DNA of 64,000 bases, taken from NCBI GenBank assembly GCA_016808115.1, contig JAEQBH010000650.1:496001-560000 (forward strand), in the 5' to 3' direction. The position numbers were made by a program, and so were the translations under genes. The first letter of the stretch is position 1, and every line of letters starts with the position of its first letter. The notes under the pieces are model-generated. The model worked only from the letters and a program-made list of their open reading frames with translations. It had not been told where the DNA came from and did no database searches. Positions 12,309-24,779 of the stretch are shown here, piece by piece. Source of the stretch: Tetrastigma voinierianum. Lineage: Eukaryota > Streptophyta > Magnoliopsida > Vitales > Vitaceae.

Positions 12309-14182
12309 TGCAAGGTGCCCTAAAAGCACACTTCACCCGCTCACTAAAAAAAAAACGTCATCAATTTTCTATATTTGGATTCTTATACATAGAGGTTGTA
12401 CAATTTAGTAAATATCATGTAAAACCCGTTTATTAATGTAACTATAATCATAAAGAGCAATAAATAGGCAAGGAGATTTGGATCGGGGCAAGACAGTGAT
12501 AATAAACTAAATTTATTTGAAGAATCGTGTATGGATCTTAATTCAGGTCATCATCAAAGATTGGTCCACTCACGACGAACAATACACTCGACCGGACACA
12601 TGTATGACATTAAAAATATGTGTGCCTTAAGTAATATGATTGATAAGAGATAGGATCGCATTAGTCGTGACAAAACCTTTAATAAGAATAGATACCGCTG
12701 ATAATTGGTGAGCTTCGGGGAACCGCACATCAGGACATCATGGCATGCAGACCCGATTTCCTCCCCAACTCGAGTACAATGACACTGCCTACTCGTCAGG
12801 CTTCTTTGATTCATAGGTTACTATCGTCTGCAAGACAGCCTGGCCATTTATGTCTAGCAACACGAGGTGGTTTGAAATGATGTCCACAGATAGGAATCCA
12901 AAACTCGAGGGTCGATGCACTGGTTCCCAAGCGTGAAACAATTTCTGAACCAACACACCCTGTGTTTAATCAGTGACAGGTAAATGGTGTTTATGAAATT
13001 AACCCGTATGCTCAACTAGTAATCAACGAACTCCATGATGAAGATACGATCACCAGATGTGGCAAACAGGATCAAATCTCACCCACGATCTTAATCACCC
13101 TGGAGATCGAATTTCGCAATGTGAATGATCATAACAATGACCAATTTGAGTATCACCACAAAATTTATTCCAGAATTTCATAAAGAGGCTTCCAGTTAGC
13201 CTGGCGACTAGCTGAACAACGAAACCCAACAAACAGATTTAAATTTGACAAAGAAAGCTGTACCAATTATCACCTATCACTGAGCTTAGTACTTATGAAA
13301 GGTCCACACAGTCCCCCGCCGCTTCCTGAAAACACTGCAGATAAGACGAATTTAACAAAGTGAAACTGGAGACATAGGTTGCAAAGGAAATCACAATTTT
13401 TCATGTACAAATCTATGTAAAGAATTAAGCTAGATACCCCTACCACTTAATAATGATGAAATCAATAATAAATTCTGCAAGGAGCCTGAATATTTAATTT
13501 ATTACATATATATATATATGGGAGTTTGAAAACGACACACTGGAGAATTAATAATATTACCAATTTAATTACATATTTTATGAGAACTAAATTTAATTAA
13601 TAGTGCCATTTATAGGATAAAACCAAGCCGACCTGGGAAAGAAAAATTGAATCCGCTTTCATTTTTGGTCAAATTTCAATTCCGGAACACTTTAACTGAA
13701 TATTTCAAACATGAGAGCTGATCCAAATTAAGCTGAGGTGATTTAATCTGGGGGCATATTATAACAGAAAAACCTCAAAGGCCATGAGGTGATACAAAAA
13801 TTTAGAAAAGAGAGGAAAAGAGTTTCAGCCTTTTTGCTTCCATCTAACCTCTTGATCTCATAAGTGAGTAAGATCAAGAGCTCCAAAACAAACTTTAATC
13901 ATTCCAGACGCCCACACGCACTCCTGTGAAGTGAAGAGGTCCACTTGGAAGGACGCAAGTGGAAAACAAACATGTGGAAAAGGAAAAAAGCTAGAATCTT
14001 GAGTTATCAACCCTACTACCGTAAATTCCTTTAATTTCCGACGAGTAATTCTTCTTTATTATTGTTGATTAGTATGCATGTACCATATGCATCTTAAAAA
14101 GAGTTTTTTAATAATTTTTAAAATTTACTCTAGATTAAAAATTCTTCCCCGCTTGAATTTGTTCAGAACTTAAAACCTTTCA
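12309..14182 (+). repeat. Copia 5' LTR
   Basis: Starts TGCAAGGTGCCCTAAAAG and ends AACCTTTCA. It aligns with the right LTR at both ends: 12355-12450 with 19908-20000 (shared ttctatatttgg, gtacaatttagtaaatat) and 13895-14182 with 32975-33237 (shared gcccacacg, ttcttctttatt, gattagtatgcatgta, aaaagagttttt). It is 1,874 bp long, against about 1,620 bp for the two parts of the right LTR. The central part is strongly diverged. Confidence 0.7.
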
Positions 14183-14183
14183 T

Positions 14184-14197
14184 TGGTAATGTGAGCG
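14184..14197 (+). promoter_or_regulatory. Copia primer-binding site (probable, tRNA-Met type)
   Basis: Directly after the LTR end the sequence is ttggtaatgtgagc, which resembles the initiator-tRNA-Met primer site TGGTATCAGAGC with changes. Position supports it more than sequence does. Confidence 0.45.
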
Positions 14198-16100
14198 CCC
14201 ATGTGTATATGCATATTAATGTATGTATACTGTTACTATTTGATAATCTTGTGGATATAATGTTATATATTGATGAATGTCAACAACGCTGGACTTTTAA
14301 AGGTCGTTAATTTCGTATGGTGTTTTAAGATTTATTTTTATTTAGATCTTCGCAGTTTCATATCAAGTTTTTTGTAATTTATTTTTGTAAAATTTGCACA
14401 CAAGAAGATGGAAATCAAGATCTATAGAAATGACTTAAACAAATGGATTGTAGCCACACCTCTCAGCTTTCATATCTTCTCAAAATCGCCTTATATGAAA
14501 TGATCTAGAGAGAGTTATGCCTAAAATACAAAGATGATCTTCACAAAGATATGGACACTTTAAACAACTTCTATTTCCTATTGTTTTTTGCTCTTCATTA
14601 TTTTTATTTCTGTGTCTGGTTTATTGGACTACAAGTGGTGTCCTGTGAATCTAAGTTCAAAAGGCCTAAAAGTGTTTTAGGGTCTCATGAGAAAAATCAA
14701 TTAGCCTTGTTTAACAAAGAGTTATTGAATTTCCACCCAAAAGAAGTTTAGGTTATTGAACCAAGAGTTGCAGATCTGCCACACAAAGAGCTTTAAAACA
14801 ATGGTGGAGTTATGTAACAAACAGTAAACCCAACTTTGTAATTTATTTATTTATTTATTTATTTATAAGGGTTGTAAATTTTAGAAATACCAAGACAATC
14901 TCGGCCCGTTCATTTATTTATTTTTATTCTTATTGTTATTGATATGATTGATAAATGTCCGCATTTAATATGTCATACATGAATGCCTTATAGTCACAGC
15001 TTTTGGCACTACATCATTTTTCCTGTGAATATGGTGAATTAGGATTGTCTCCATGTGCTTATTCTTGTCATCTTGATGAACAAATTACATCAAATACTTC
15101 GTGCTTAGTTTAATTAGCTTTTAAACCTGGTAAAACTGATTTAACTTTAATTTTAGGCTTTACATCATCCAAAAAGCCTATATTTTTCCAAACGCCAAGG
15201 TAAAATAAAGATTTTATCGATTAATGGCATTTGACTCAAAGCCCAACATTTCATATACTAGGCTTACCTAATAAGAAATTAATTTAATTTTTATGATTAG
15301 ATTGTTTGAATTTAACTCTGAAAATTAATAGATTTAACTGTAATCATTTGATTTATATCACTTTAGTAAAATTTAATTATACAAGATATTAATAATCAGA
15401 TCATATACCTAATATATTGGTTTTTATAACAGGTTCCACTCATATCAAAACAAAGAAGCGGAGAAGGGCTATATTGATATGATAATCTCTACGTTTCCAT
15501 TTTAGTAATCGTATGAGAGAGATTTGTACCTTCCAGCGACGCCAGATCTTCATTCCTCCCCACTGAGGCCTCATCTGGCACAGAATATCAAAGGTCGACT
15601 TCCCAGAGATGGATTACGATGTATTTAAGGATTGTCCTCCCCTACGATGACAATTTTGAGTTACGCCATTAAACTGAAATAATGTGTCACACTCACAAGT
15701 GGTGTGTTAAAATGTTCACCATACTCTTGACTCAAATTGAGATTAGAAGACAAGGAAAATAAAAATATGGTAGATATTTAGATTTTTGCTTGTTAATTTT
15801 GAGATAGTCCCCAAAGCCATTTGAAACTGGCATGACTAATTCAACGACCCATATGAATGTTAATCAATTTCAAATGCTTACTTAGTATATATATAGTTTT
15901 ATGTTTTATCAATGTGATTCATGTATCACGTTACTTTCCAGTTTCATGATATTTATTTTCATGTATAGTAATTGCTGAAAGACAATTTATATCTATGTTA
16001 TCAACAACCCCATTAATATCACTTACCAAGAATGAAAAACCCAGCTGTGATAAAATTTTAAAATGGAAGTCAAACATTTAATATTGTGCAATTTGTGAGA
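14198..16100 (+). other. Copia leader/pre-gag region, AT-rich
   Basis: About 1.9 kb between the 5' LTR and the first recognisable gag sequence. It is very AT-rich, with a (ttta)n run at 14842-14866. The frame at 14551-14751 has no family resemblance. The length is greater than a usual Copia leader, so a further small decayed insertion is possible, but I found no termini. Confidence 0.4.
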
Positions 16101-16860
16101 ACCAAAAGTTCATTCTACCAGAATGTCCCCCAGAGTTTCATAATGCTTCTCGAATGCATTGCAAAGATACATGGGAAGCTGATCCATTCCTGGAAACAAC
16201 AAAAAAGTCATGTTACATGTTTGCAGGTAAGGAATGTTCTTAGGAAATAATAACGCATATGAGATATGGGAATCTCTCCGAGGGCCATGTTTGGGCAACA
16301 GACTGACCAGTGCATCATGAAGCTACTCGTAGCACACATGAGCATAAGATGAAGAAGGGTTCCAGGTCAAGGAACATGTTTTGAACATGATCAACACGAT
16401 GCCTGGCGGAGATACATGGGGCCAACATTGATAGGCGTACTCAAGTTAGTATTATCCTTGAGTCCCTCACATGGCTTTCTATGGAGTTCCACTTACCAAC
16501 TATGTTATGAACAAGTACGTAGTGCAACATGGCTTCAACTCTGAATGAGCTATGAGACTTTTGAGGCCATAAGTAAGACTAGGCCCAAAGGCGAGCAAAT
16601 GTTATTGAGCATAGCCATCTTCCTCACTTATGGTAGCAAGAATAAGAGGAAGAACACCTGAGAATTAAGGTAGCCTGACCAAGAAAGGAACCAAGGCGAG
16701 GGGAAGAAAAACGACCCGAGACGAGAAGGCTAAGGAAAGTGTTTCCATTCACGGGGTTGAAAGGAAGATCAGCTGGAAGAGAAAGCTGTAACAGTATCTC
16801 TTGAATTGAAGGACAAAAAGAAAGGTAAATATGATTTACTGGTTTCATAAGCTTGCTTAG
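16101..16860 (+). pseudogene. Copia gag remnant
   Basis: Broken gag of the common plant Copia type (UBN2-like). Visible phrases in shifting frames are MFGQQTDQ (near 16285), the region around 16386-16440 corresponding to the ..HGA.ID.. segment, LSPSHGFLW (near 16460) and a Lys/Arg-rich tail at 16640-16830 where the zinc knuckle would lie. No intact CCHC finger remains. Protease follows directly. Confidence 0.6.
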
Positions 16861-19760
16861 TGGAAGATGATTTGTCACCACTGGATGGATTGATTCGGGA
16901 GCCACTTGGCTATGTTTGTTCTTCTTTGCAGATGCTTAGTTCTTCAAGGGAACTTGCTGATAGGGACGTTACTATGAGAGTTGGCAGTGGGGAGGTCGTC
17001 TCAGCAAAGGCAATGGGAGTCGCCCGTTTAAATTTTAGGAATAAATTTCTTGTTTTGAACAATGTATTTTTTATTCTTGGTTTTAGGAGAAATTTGATTT
17101 ATGTTTCTATGTTGCATGAACAATTATTTAGTATTTCTTTTATTAATAATGAGATTATTATTTCAAGAGAAATGGTTTAGATATGTCATGCAAAACACAA
17201 TGGGTTGTATGTCTTAAGGCGTGAGCGATCATTAAAAATTAATTATTCAGTAGAACATCTAAATCTAACAAGCGTCGAAAAGTTTCCCATAGTGATAACA
17301 CGTATCTTTGGCATCTCGGGTTGGGCCACATTAAGCCTTAACATAATAAGCCGGTTTGACAAGTTGGTCCATGAAAGCTAAATGTTGGCACTCTTCTGTT
17401 TGTGAATCTGTTTAGAAGGTAAAATGACTAAAGAGACCTTTCTCGTGAGAGGCGAGAGATCAAGAACCTCTTCAAATTGTACATAGCGGCGTTTGCGGTC
17501 CACTAAGTGTACGGCTAGAATTGATTATGGATATTTACGTCACCTTCGTGGCGATTATTCAAGATACGGTTATGTTTACCTAATGCCGCAATCATCTGAG
17601 ACTTTTGGAAAGTTAAAGAACTGTAATGAAGGTGAAGCGGAGTTAGATAAATCACTAAAACTCTTGATACGTCGAGGAGGTAGATACTATGATACAAAGT
17701 TTTCAGGATGTTTGCTAGAGCATGGAGTCCTACCCCAACTCACAACACAGGAACACCACGTGAATGGTGTTGCATAAAAGAAAAGAAAGCGGATGTTTTT
17801 AGGTATGGTTGGATCAATGATGAGCTACTCCTGGGGTACCAATCCCCATTTAGGGATATTCACTACAAGTGCGGTCTACATTTTGAATGTAATTCCATTT
17901 TAAGTCAGTCAAAGACGCCATTAGAGTTATTGTGGAATGGACATAAACCTAGTTTACATCACTTTCGCATGTATGGGGTGTGGCACGTGCTGAAAGGAAG
18001 GCGGGAAGTTGGAACCCGACGCGAGTGTGTATGTTTGTAGGCTATCAAAGGCACAAAGGGAGTTTGTTCTATAGTCCTTCGAATAAGAAAGTATTTGTAT
18101 CGACAAATGCAACCTCGAAGATGACTATATATTGAGCTTCAAAGCTTCATGATGGTTGTCTTGGAGGGAGCTACGTTACGATCGGATCGAGAAATCACCG
18201 TCAACCCTTTGACGAATGACAAAGAGTCAAAGAGACCACTATTCCTATTCAGAATATCCCAGTACCTCGGCATTAGTGGGAGGATAGTGAGACTACCATC
18301 CCATTACGGACATGAAGGAGAAGTACAATTTCTAGTGTCAGTCACTAACCAGGATGATCCATTGACATACCGTGATGCCATGGATGATTCTAACAAGGAC
18401 AAATGGCAAGATGCTATTAACCAAGAAATGGAGTCCATGTACTCTAACTCTGTCTAGGAACTTGTAGATCCACCTGAGGATGTCATGCCCATAGGATGTA
18501 AATGGATCTTCAAAAGAAAAAAGAGGCATAGATGGGAAAGTGGAGACTTTCAAAGCTAGGCTAATTAAAGTGTTATACCCGAGGGCGGATTGCAGAAAAT
18601 TTCTGCCAAGTAACTATGCTTAAGTCTTTCGCATTCTTTTATCCATAGCCACTTGTCTGAATTATGAGATATGGAAAATGGATGTCGAGCGGCTTTTACG
18701 AGATAGCTATCTTGAGGAAAGCACCTACGTGATGCAACCGAAGGTTTTGTGGCTAAAAGGCCAACGGCCCGGAAAGTGCAAGTTGCTTAGGTCCATTTAT
18801 GGTAGAAGCAAGCTTCAGGTCTTGGAATACAACGTTTTGGTAAACCCCTATCAAAATGTAGTTTGAGCAAAATGTTGATGAACCTTGTGTATACAAGTAC
18901 ATCAAAAGAAAAGAAGATTCTTGACTCTTTAAGTAGATGATATTATTCTACTCATTGGGAATGATGTAGAAACATTATCAAATCATGAATTGGCTATGAG
19001 CAATTTCAAATGAAAGATTTGGGACTTAAGTATATTCTTGGGATCAAATTATAAGTCGATATGAACAAGCTTTTGGCATTGTCTCAAGCATCTTATATTC
19101 GATGAGTCTTCAGCTCGATTTTCGATGCAGATTCAAAGAAGATTCTTGCCGACCCGACATGGAATTATCCTTTCCAAGGAAAGCGTGTCCCAAGACATAA
19201 GAGGAAGAGAGGATATGAGGCAGTTCCACATGCCTGTTGTAAAGCGACCTCATGTATGTCATGTGTTGTAATACTGGCACGATATGCGTATGTAGTAAGG
19301 GATAGTCGGTCGTTACCAATCAATCCTGAATGGGTCAGCGGATAGCGGTGAATCATATTCTCGGCATCTTAAGGAAACGAGAGATTTTATGCTTGTGTAC
19401 TCGGTGGAGACTTGAGCCACAGTGGATATATTGATTCGATTTTCAATGACCAGATAGTCAGAAAGTCGACATTTGGGTGATATTCATCTTGGTGGGCGTG
19501 ATCTGGAGAAGTATCAAGCAATCTAGTATTGCGGAACTCAGCCATGGAAGCCGAATACATAGCGGCTTGTGGGCGACTAAAGAATCGGTTTGGCTCAAAA
19601 AAAGTTCTACAGATCCCAAGTGGTTCCGAAACATGGAAAAACCACTTGTTTTATCTTTTGTGGCTGACGAGTGGAGCCGATGGCAAACTCAGAAAGACTT
19701 AAAAGGGTCTGAGAAATTAGCATATAGAGGAAGTATCATTTGTCGAGGATCGTCATAGAT
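16861..19760 (+). pseudogene. Copia pol: protease, integrase, reverse transcriptase, RNase H
   Basis: Polyprotein remnant in Copia order. Protease: WIDSGAT at 16886-16906 carries the catalytic Asp, followed in another frame by SSLQMLSSSREL and the long run 16900-17180. Integrase: a GLGHI phrase near 17323 and a core segment DYGYLRHLRGDYSRYGYVY near 17521. Reverse transcriptase: NKDKWQDAINQEMESMY near 18393, GCKWIFKRK near 18495 and VDDIILLIGND near 18937, where the usual Tyr of YVDD is a stop codon. RNase H: AEYIAACG near 19547. There are more than a dozen stops and shifts. Full-length Copia pol is about 1,000-1,400 residues, so most of the length is present. Confidence 0.8.
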
Positions 19761-19867
19761 AGTCAAGTTCGTAAGTGTCAGTGGAATACTGGATAGTTTG
19801 GAACACAGAGATGTCATAGATCCATGGGATTAGACTAAGTGTATCATCTCCTTGCTTTAAAAGTGAT

Positions 19868-21218
19868 TGTTGATGCTACCTAAAACATGATTTATCTTTG
19901 CTTCATGAAAAAGATTTCTATATTTGATTCTTTATACATATGTTGTATAATTTAGTAAATATCCAGAAAAATCCAGTTATTAATAACTATAATCTTAGTA
20001 TATAACACAGGCCATATATGAGATGATCAAGATTATAGAGGTAACCAGCTAAAGCATGCATGAATGGGGAAATCAAAGTAGGGTCTTTAATCTGTAAACC
20101 TTCACTAGTACCGTCCTTTGAACATTAAGAATACGGTAATCTTGATTTGGATTGCGCGTAGTAATTATTAAAATGGAGGTATTTTTATGTAATCTGATTA
20201 CATAGGATAGAGGACAAACATAGTTAAACTCTTAAATAATATCTTAGATTACAATTAAGAGTTTAAATTGTGTCATAGAATGATATGATTTGATGCCCAA
20301 TCTGGATCAAAGATACGTCTATTTCAATAAGGCGCTTTTGATTCGTGGATGGAATGCATCTGAATGATTGATACTGTAACTCGCGGGGGTAGTGGACGAT
20401 GGTTAGAGAACATCATCCCCTCTGGAATGTGGATCGACGTATAACGGGGAAGTGGATCTTGTTGGTAACAAATGTTGTTAAAGATGAGAGCGGCGCCTGT
20501 TTAACTCTGAACAAGTCAGCGTTCTTGATGGAGTCGTTGGACTGGATAAAGTACTCGAGAATGAAACGATGTTTCTTTAATGATGGATCGTTGGAGTTGA
20601 ATGACATAATGATCAACTCGTCAGTGACGGTATCTTCATAAATTTTGTATGATGCCGGGATTCGTTTCGGTTTGATGGATAATAAAGACTAGATAAATCA
20701 TTAATTAAAGGAGTTGAAATTAAATTATCGGATTAATATCAACAAGTTCGGATCGACGAATCTTTCGGACCACCTTCCGTAAATAACGCTTGAGACCAAT
20801 TAACAAAGGATCGCCGGAAGCGAGTTGAAGAAACCGCCCACGTTAACATTTGTTGATATTATTGGATTAATTAGATAGAATTGATGATGTTAAATTGATA
20901 ATTAACATTGATTATTCGATAAATGGATGTTGAAGATAACGTCGATGATATTGATTGATGATAATAACGACGATGTCGCGGATGGCGGATAATTGAGAAG
21001 TAATCATGTTATTTTGTTAACGTTACGGGCGTGTTTTTGATTCGATATTTGCGTGCGCGAATCGATGGGGGATAATTGGACGCTCGAACGACAATACCAG
21101 GAAGAGTAGTGGGTAAAGAAAGTGAGACGCAAGAAGAAGGGTTTCGTTTTTCAATACGACCACTCTTGAAAATATTTGTCGTTAAAATCATCAGAGTTCT
21201 AAAAACAAATAACTGTTA
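19868..21218 (+). repeat. Copia 3' LTR, left part
   Basis: Starts TGTTGATGCTACCTAAAAC, parallel to the 5' LTR start. The LTR breaks off at 21218 where the Tekay element begins. The bases before the break (aaaacaaataactgttaa) and those after 32964 (gttaatttgtacgcccacac) together match the undisturbed 5' LTR at 13888-13920 (aaaacaaactttaatcattc, then cagacgcccacac). The middle (20400-21180) is so diverged that frames such as 20399-20641 appear by chance. Confidence 0.65.
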
Positions 21219-22192
21219 ATCATGAAACCGAAATTAGACTTGAAGATGGTAATGAGGTGCCGATTAAATCCCGAAGTATTTTCTGGATCTCTCTGAGATG
21301 TTTAATGGATTGAGTTGGAGTGACTCTCAATCTGATCTGTGATAATTGATGAGTGATGATGGATATTATTAAGGCATAAATGAATAGTGAAGTATAATAT
21401 AACATGAGATTGTATTATATAGTATGATAGATGCGACATTGATGTTCAAATCTCAAGTTTTAAATCATGTAATAGAAGAAGATGGATAACATGGGGCAGT
21501 TGATGGATGCTGGGTGTCTTTGGATGGGCACATGAAGGAGTACATTAAGGAGAAAGAGTGAGAGCTGATGACAGACAGGACACTTCAGTGTGTGGGAGAA
21601 GAAGTAGTGCTCCTCACCCCTTTAGGAAATCTTCTCCACCTAAGATAAATCGGTGAGGTGAATAAGAGAAGAGAAGAATAAAAAGGGAAAAAAAGGGAAA
21701 GAGAACCGAGGGAGTTATAGAGGTTTGCTGCTTGGAAGAGTTGCAGAAGTAAAGGGATCTGCACCGCCGAGAGGTAGGGGTTACTGCTACGGTTATCTTA
21801 AATTTGAGCCGCGACATGGCTATGAAGTGTAACCCTAATTGATGAAATTTGATTCGAAAACGGAGTTTGACATATATTGTTGTTGGTGGGGACCGGTTTA
21901 GGTCCGCGTGTGTCTGGTTCGGAACTACGGTTTTGGAAACGCTTTTGCTCTTGATACGTGGATCTGATATTGATGATCTGTGCATGTGTTATTACTTGTT
22001 TGAATAACTTAGTGCAATTATATGAATATTAATGTTGGTATCTCATGCTTGATATATTAACATGATGCTTGAATGAAGCATGAATATGGCGTAGTTTTCA
22101 ATATGCATGTAACATGAAATATTATCTTGATGACATTATCATCGCATGTGCACGGGTACATCACGTAAATCGGGTGTGAGTGCATGAATGAA

Positions 22193-22400
22193 TTATATCG
22201 GAGGGTTGTCCAATAAATTTTATCGGAGGTTGTCCAATATATTATATCGGAGGGTTGTCCAATAAATTATATCGGAGGGTTGTCCAATAAATTATAAATT
22301 ATATCGGAGGTTTGTCCAATGAACTCTATCGAAGGGTTGTCCAATAAAAGAGTTCTCAGAGATGGTCCAATGGTTTGATACTCGGAGGTGGTCCAGTGGA
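22193..22400 (+). repeat. 29-bp LTR minisatellite (5' LTR copy)
   Basis: Seven or so units of atatcggagggttgtccaat plus aaatt, becoming more diverged to the right (..cggaggtggtccagtgg). The same array is in the other LTR at 30522-30790. Confidence 0.9.
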
Positions 22401-23464
22401 TTTAAAATAAAAAGCTTTTGTTTTGAAAACAGTTCTCATACATGAAAATGGCGTGTGTGAGGTCGGTGAGGACTAGGAAAGCAGAGACATGACATAGACA
22501 TTCATATAGGGAATATGCATATTTATATGAATGTGTGAATGATTTTTGTGGATATGTCATTGCATGTGTGTGCGCCGGTGGGGAGTAGCCCTTGTAGGAG
22601 ACTTTCTCTGCGGGCATGGCTCGCCCAGATCATGGGAAAACATTTAAGATGCGGAGGTGCACCAGAGAAGGCACTTCATGAGGCTTTAGTTGAAGAAGTT
22701 CAAGCATGGCTTGTTATGTGTTTTGTAAAGTCTGGGCAGAAAACCGATTTTGTTATGTCTTGAATTTGTTATCCAGTTTTTGTAGATATATTGTGAGATA
22801 GTGGCAGGTAAACTCAGTTCATATGTTTAATACAATTTGGTAAAGGTTTTCTCTTACCTTTGTTATTTCTAGTCGGAATTTAAGGTCGATTTTTTGTTGG
22901 GCAGCAAAGGAATTTGGCCCTGTGGCCCTCTGATATATCATAGCCTCGTCAGTGAGCTTGACGTGGGCTTTCGAATCACCCAAATCGGACCTTTACAGCC
23001 CAAGTTATGACATTTTCGGAAGGGTCGGAGGGCGGTTGTATGGTCTAGTTCAACGGAGAGAATGAGCTGTGTGGCTGAGCTCTATTGGCTGAGCTCTCTT
23101 AGGACGAGCTGACCTCTTCTGGCTGAGCTCTCCTGGGATGAGCTGACCTCTGCAGGCCAAGCTCACTTGGGATGAGCTACGTATTGTGAAAGCGAAACTC
23201 ACTTGTGATGAGCTGTGTGGGAGTAGCGTTCTGTTTTGCAGCCTATGAGACGTCTAGTCTTGAGACTGAATTTCGATTGGGAAAGTGTGAGAATTTGGAC
23301 TAGCATCCTTGATAGAAATTTTAGCCCCATCAGTAAGCTTGATGTAGGCTTTCGAATCACCCAAATCGGACCTCTACAGCCCAAGCTATGGCCTTTTTAC
23401 TCATAAGGGTCTGAGAAGATGAGCTGTGGACGAGCTCGTCCCAGCCCGGGCTTTGACTTGTGTG

Positions 23465-23950
23465 CTAAGTTTGCATGAAGCTGCTGTGAGCTGCATGAGC
23501 TCTGCTGCATGAGCTGCATGAGCTCTACTGCATAAGCTGCAAGAGCTCTTCTTCATGAGCTGCATGAGCTCTGCTGCATGAGCTGTATGAGCTCTGCTAC
23601 ATGAGCTGCAGGCCTGCCATCGCTGCCTCCTGTGGGCTGCATGAGCTCTCCGCAGGCTGCATGAGCTCTTGCCATCAGAGTACATGGGCTCTTCGCATGA
23701 AGCTATATGGGCTCTTCCCATTGTGATCTGTGCATGGTGCATGAGCTCTCCCTACATAGTGCATGAGGCTCGTTGCATGAGGAATTTGCATGAGCTCTTC
23801 CACATGAGGCTGCCGCGGGCTCCCACGCATGAGATCTTGTGAGCTGCGCGGGCTCTTGCGTAGGCTATTGTAAGGCTCTCCTACATGAGCTCTTCTGCAT
23901 GAGCTGTATGAGCTCCCCTGCATGAGCTCTTCTGCATGAGCTGCATGAGC
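23465..23950 (+). repeat. ctgcatgagctctt minisatellite (5' LTR copy)
   Basis: Irregular array of 15- and 24-bp units built from ctgcatgagct and cttctgcatgagct. Each unit contains the palindrome gagctc. The array is matched in the other LTR at 31855-32345. Confidence 0.9.
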
Positions 23951-23969
23951 TGACCTCGTCTAGGGAATG

Positions 23970-24480
23970 AGCTCGGTTGTGCCAACTTCGGACGATCATA
24001 ACTTTCTCGTTCGAAGTCTGTTTCATGCGTTCAAAGACTCTACGGAAAGCCCTTTGAGTCTAGAATCCATATATACATTGCTCAATATAATCTGAGCTCA
24101 TATTGTGTTCGAAAAAGACCAAATACAGTAGGTGCCTGTCAGTTCTGCACGTCAGTTGCTGCTCGTATGAAGTGCCAACTTCGGATGACCATAACTTCCT
24201 CGTCCGAAGTCCGTTTTAGGTGTTCTTAGACTCTATGAAAAGATCCTTGAGTCTAGAATCTGACTACATGCTTGTGGATTGCATTTAGTGCTCAATATAG
24301 CTGAGCCGACCTCTTGGCCAGTGACATCCTTTGTGAAGTACCGGCCTCGTCTAGGGAATGAGCTCGGCAGCCCAACCTTCGGATGACCATAACCTCGTCA
24401 GGGTCCGTTTTGCGTTCTTGGACTCTATGGAAAGATCTCTGAGTCTAGAATCTAACCATAAGCCTGAGGATGGAATTTGG
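23970..24480 (+). repeat. About 200-bp repeat, 3 diverged copies
   Basis: Copies begin near 23977, 24171 and 24391. Each has ccaacttcgga.gaccataac, a tcg.ccgaagtccgttt segment, a gttctt.gactctatg.aaag segment and ttgagtctagaatct. The same three copies occur at about 32360, 32553 and 32752 in the right LTR. A single related copy lies at 2240-2410. Confidence 0.85.
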
Positions 24481-24586
24481 TGCTCACATAATTTCTGAAA
24501 AATTTATCATTGCACTAAGTGCACTAATTACTATGAAAAAAAAAAAAAAAAAAAAAAGACCCCCGGAAATTTGGGGTGTCACAGCT

Positions 24587-24598
24587 TGGTATCAGAGC
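24587..24598 (+). promoter_or_regulatory. Primer-binding site, initiator tRNA-Met
   Basis: TGGTATCAGAGC, an exact match to the classic plant retrotransposon primer site complementary to the 3' end of initiator tRNA-Met. It lies 3 bases after the LTR end. Confidence 0.95.
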
Positions 24599-24779
24599 CT
24601 AGGTTTATAAATACCTAGTGATGAACACTTGATCTATGATAACGATTAGGTATCGGGGAAAATTTAAGGTACACGATTACTTTGGGCTAAATGGGCATGG
24701 GTTTAGATCATGCATCCATTGTGCATTACGATGGTGTTGCTTGATATTATGCTATATATATTAACGTGAATTGTGTGCT

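Larger units (their letters stand above)
21219..24583 (+). repeat. Tekay element A, 5' LTR
   Basis: Ends GGGGTGTCACA. It is homologous to 29489-32964 over nearly its whole length; the first 400 bp are the most diverged. It contains in order a 29-bp array (22193-22400), a duplicated block with ttcgaatcacccaaatcgga at 22972 and 23354, a ctgcatgagctc array (23465-23950) and a threefold diverged repeat (23970-24480). The minus-strand Cys/Ser/His-rich frames at 23401-23923 are translations of the array. Confidence 0.85.

Noticed and set aside
14551..14751. 66-codon frame in the Copia leader as a small gene
   Set aside because: No family resemblance, AT-rich surroundings, and position between LTR and gag.
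23401..23923. Minus-strand Cys/Ser/His-rich frames
   Set aside because: Translation of the ctgcatgagctc array inside an LTR; the same kind of frame appears at 32000-32373. No gene.
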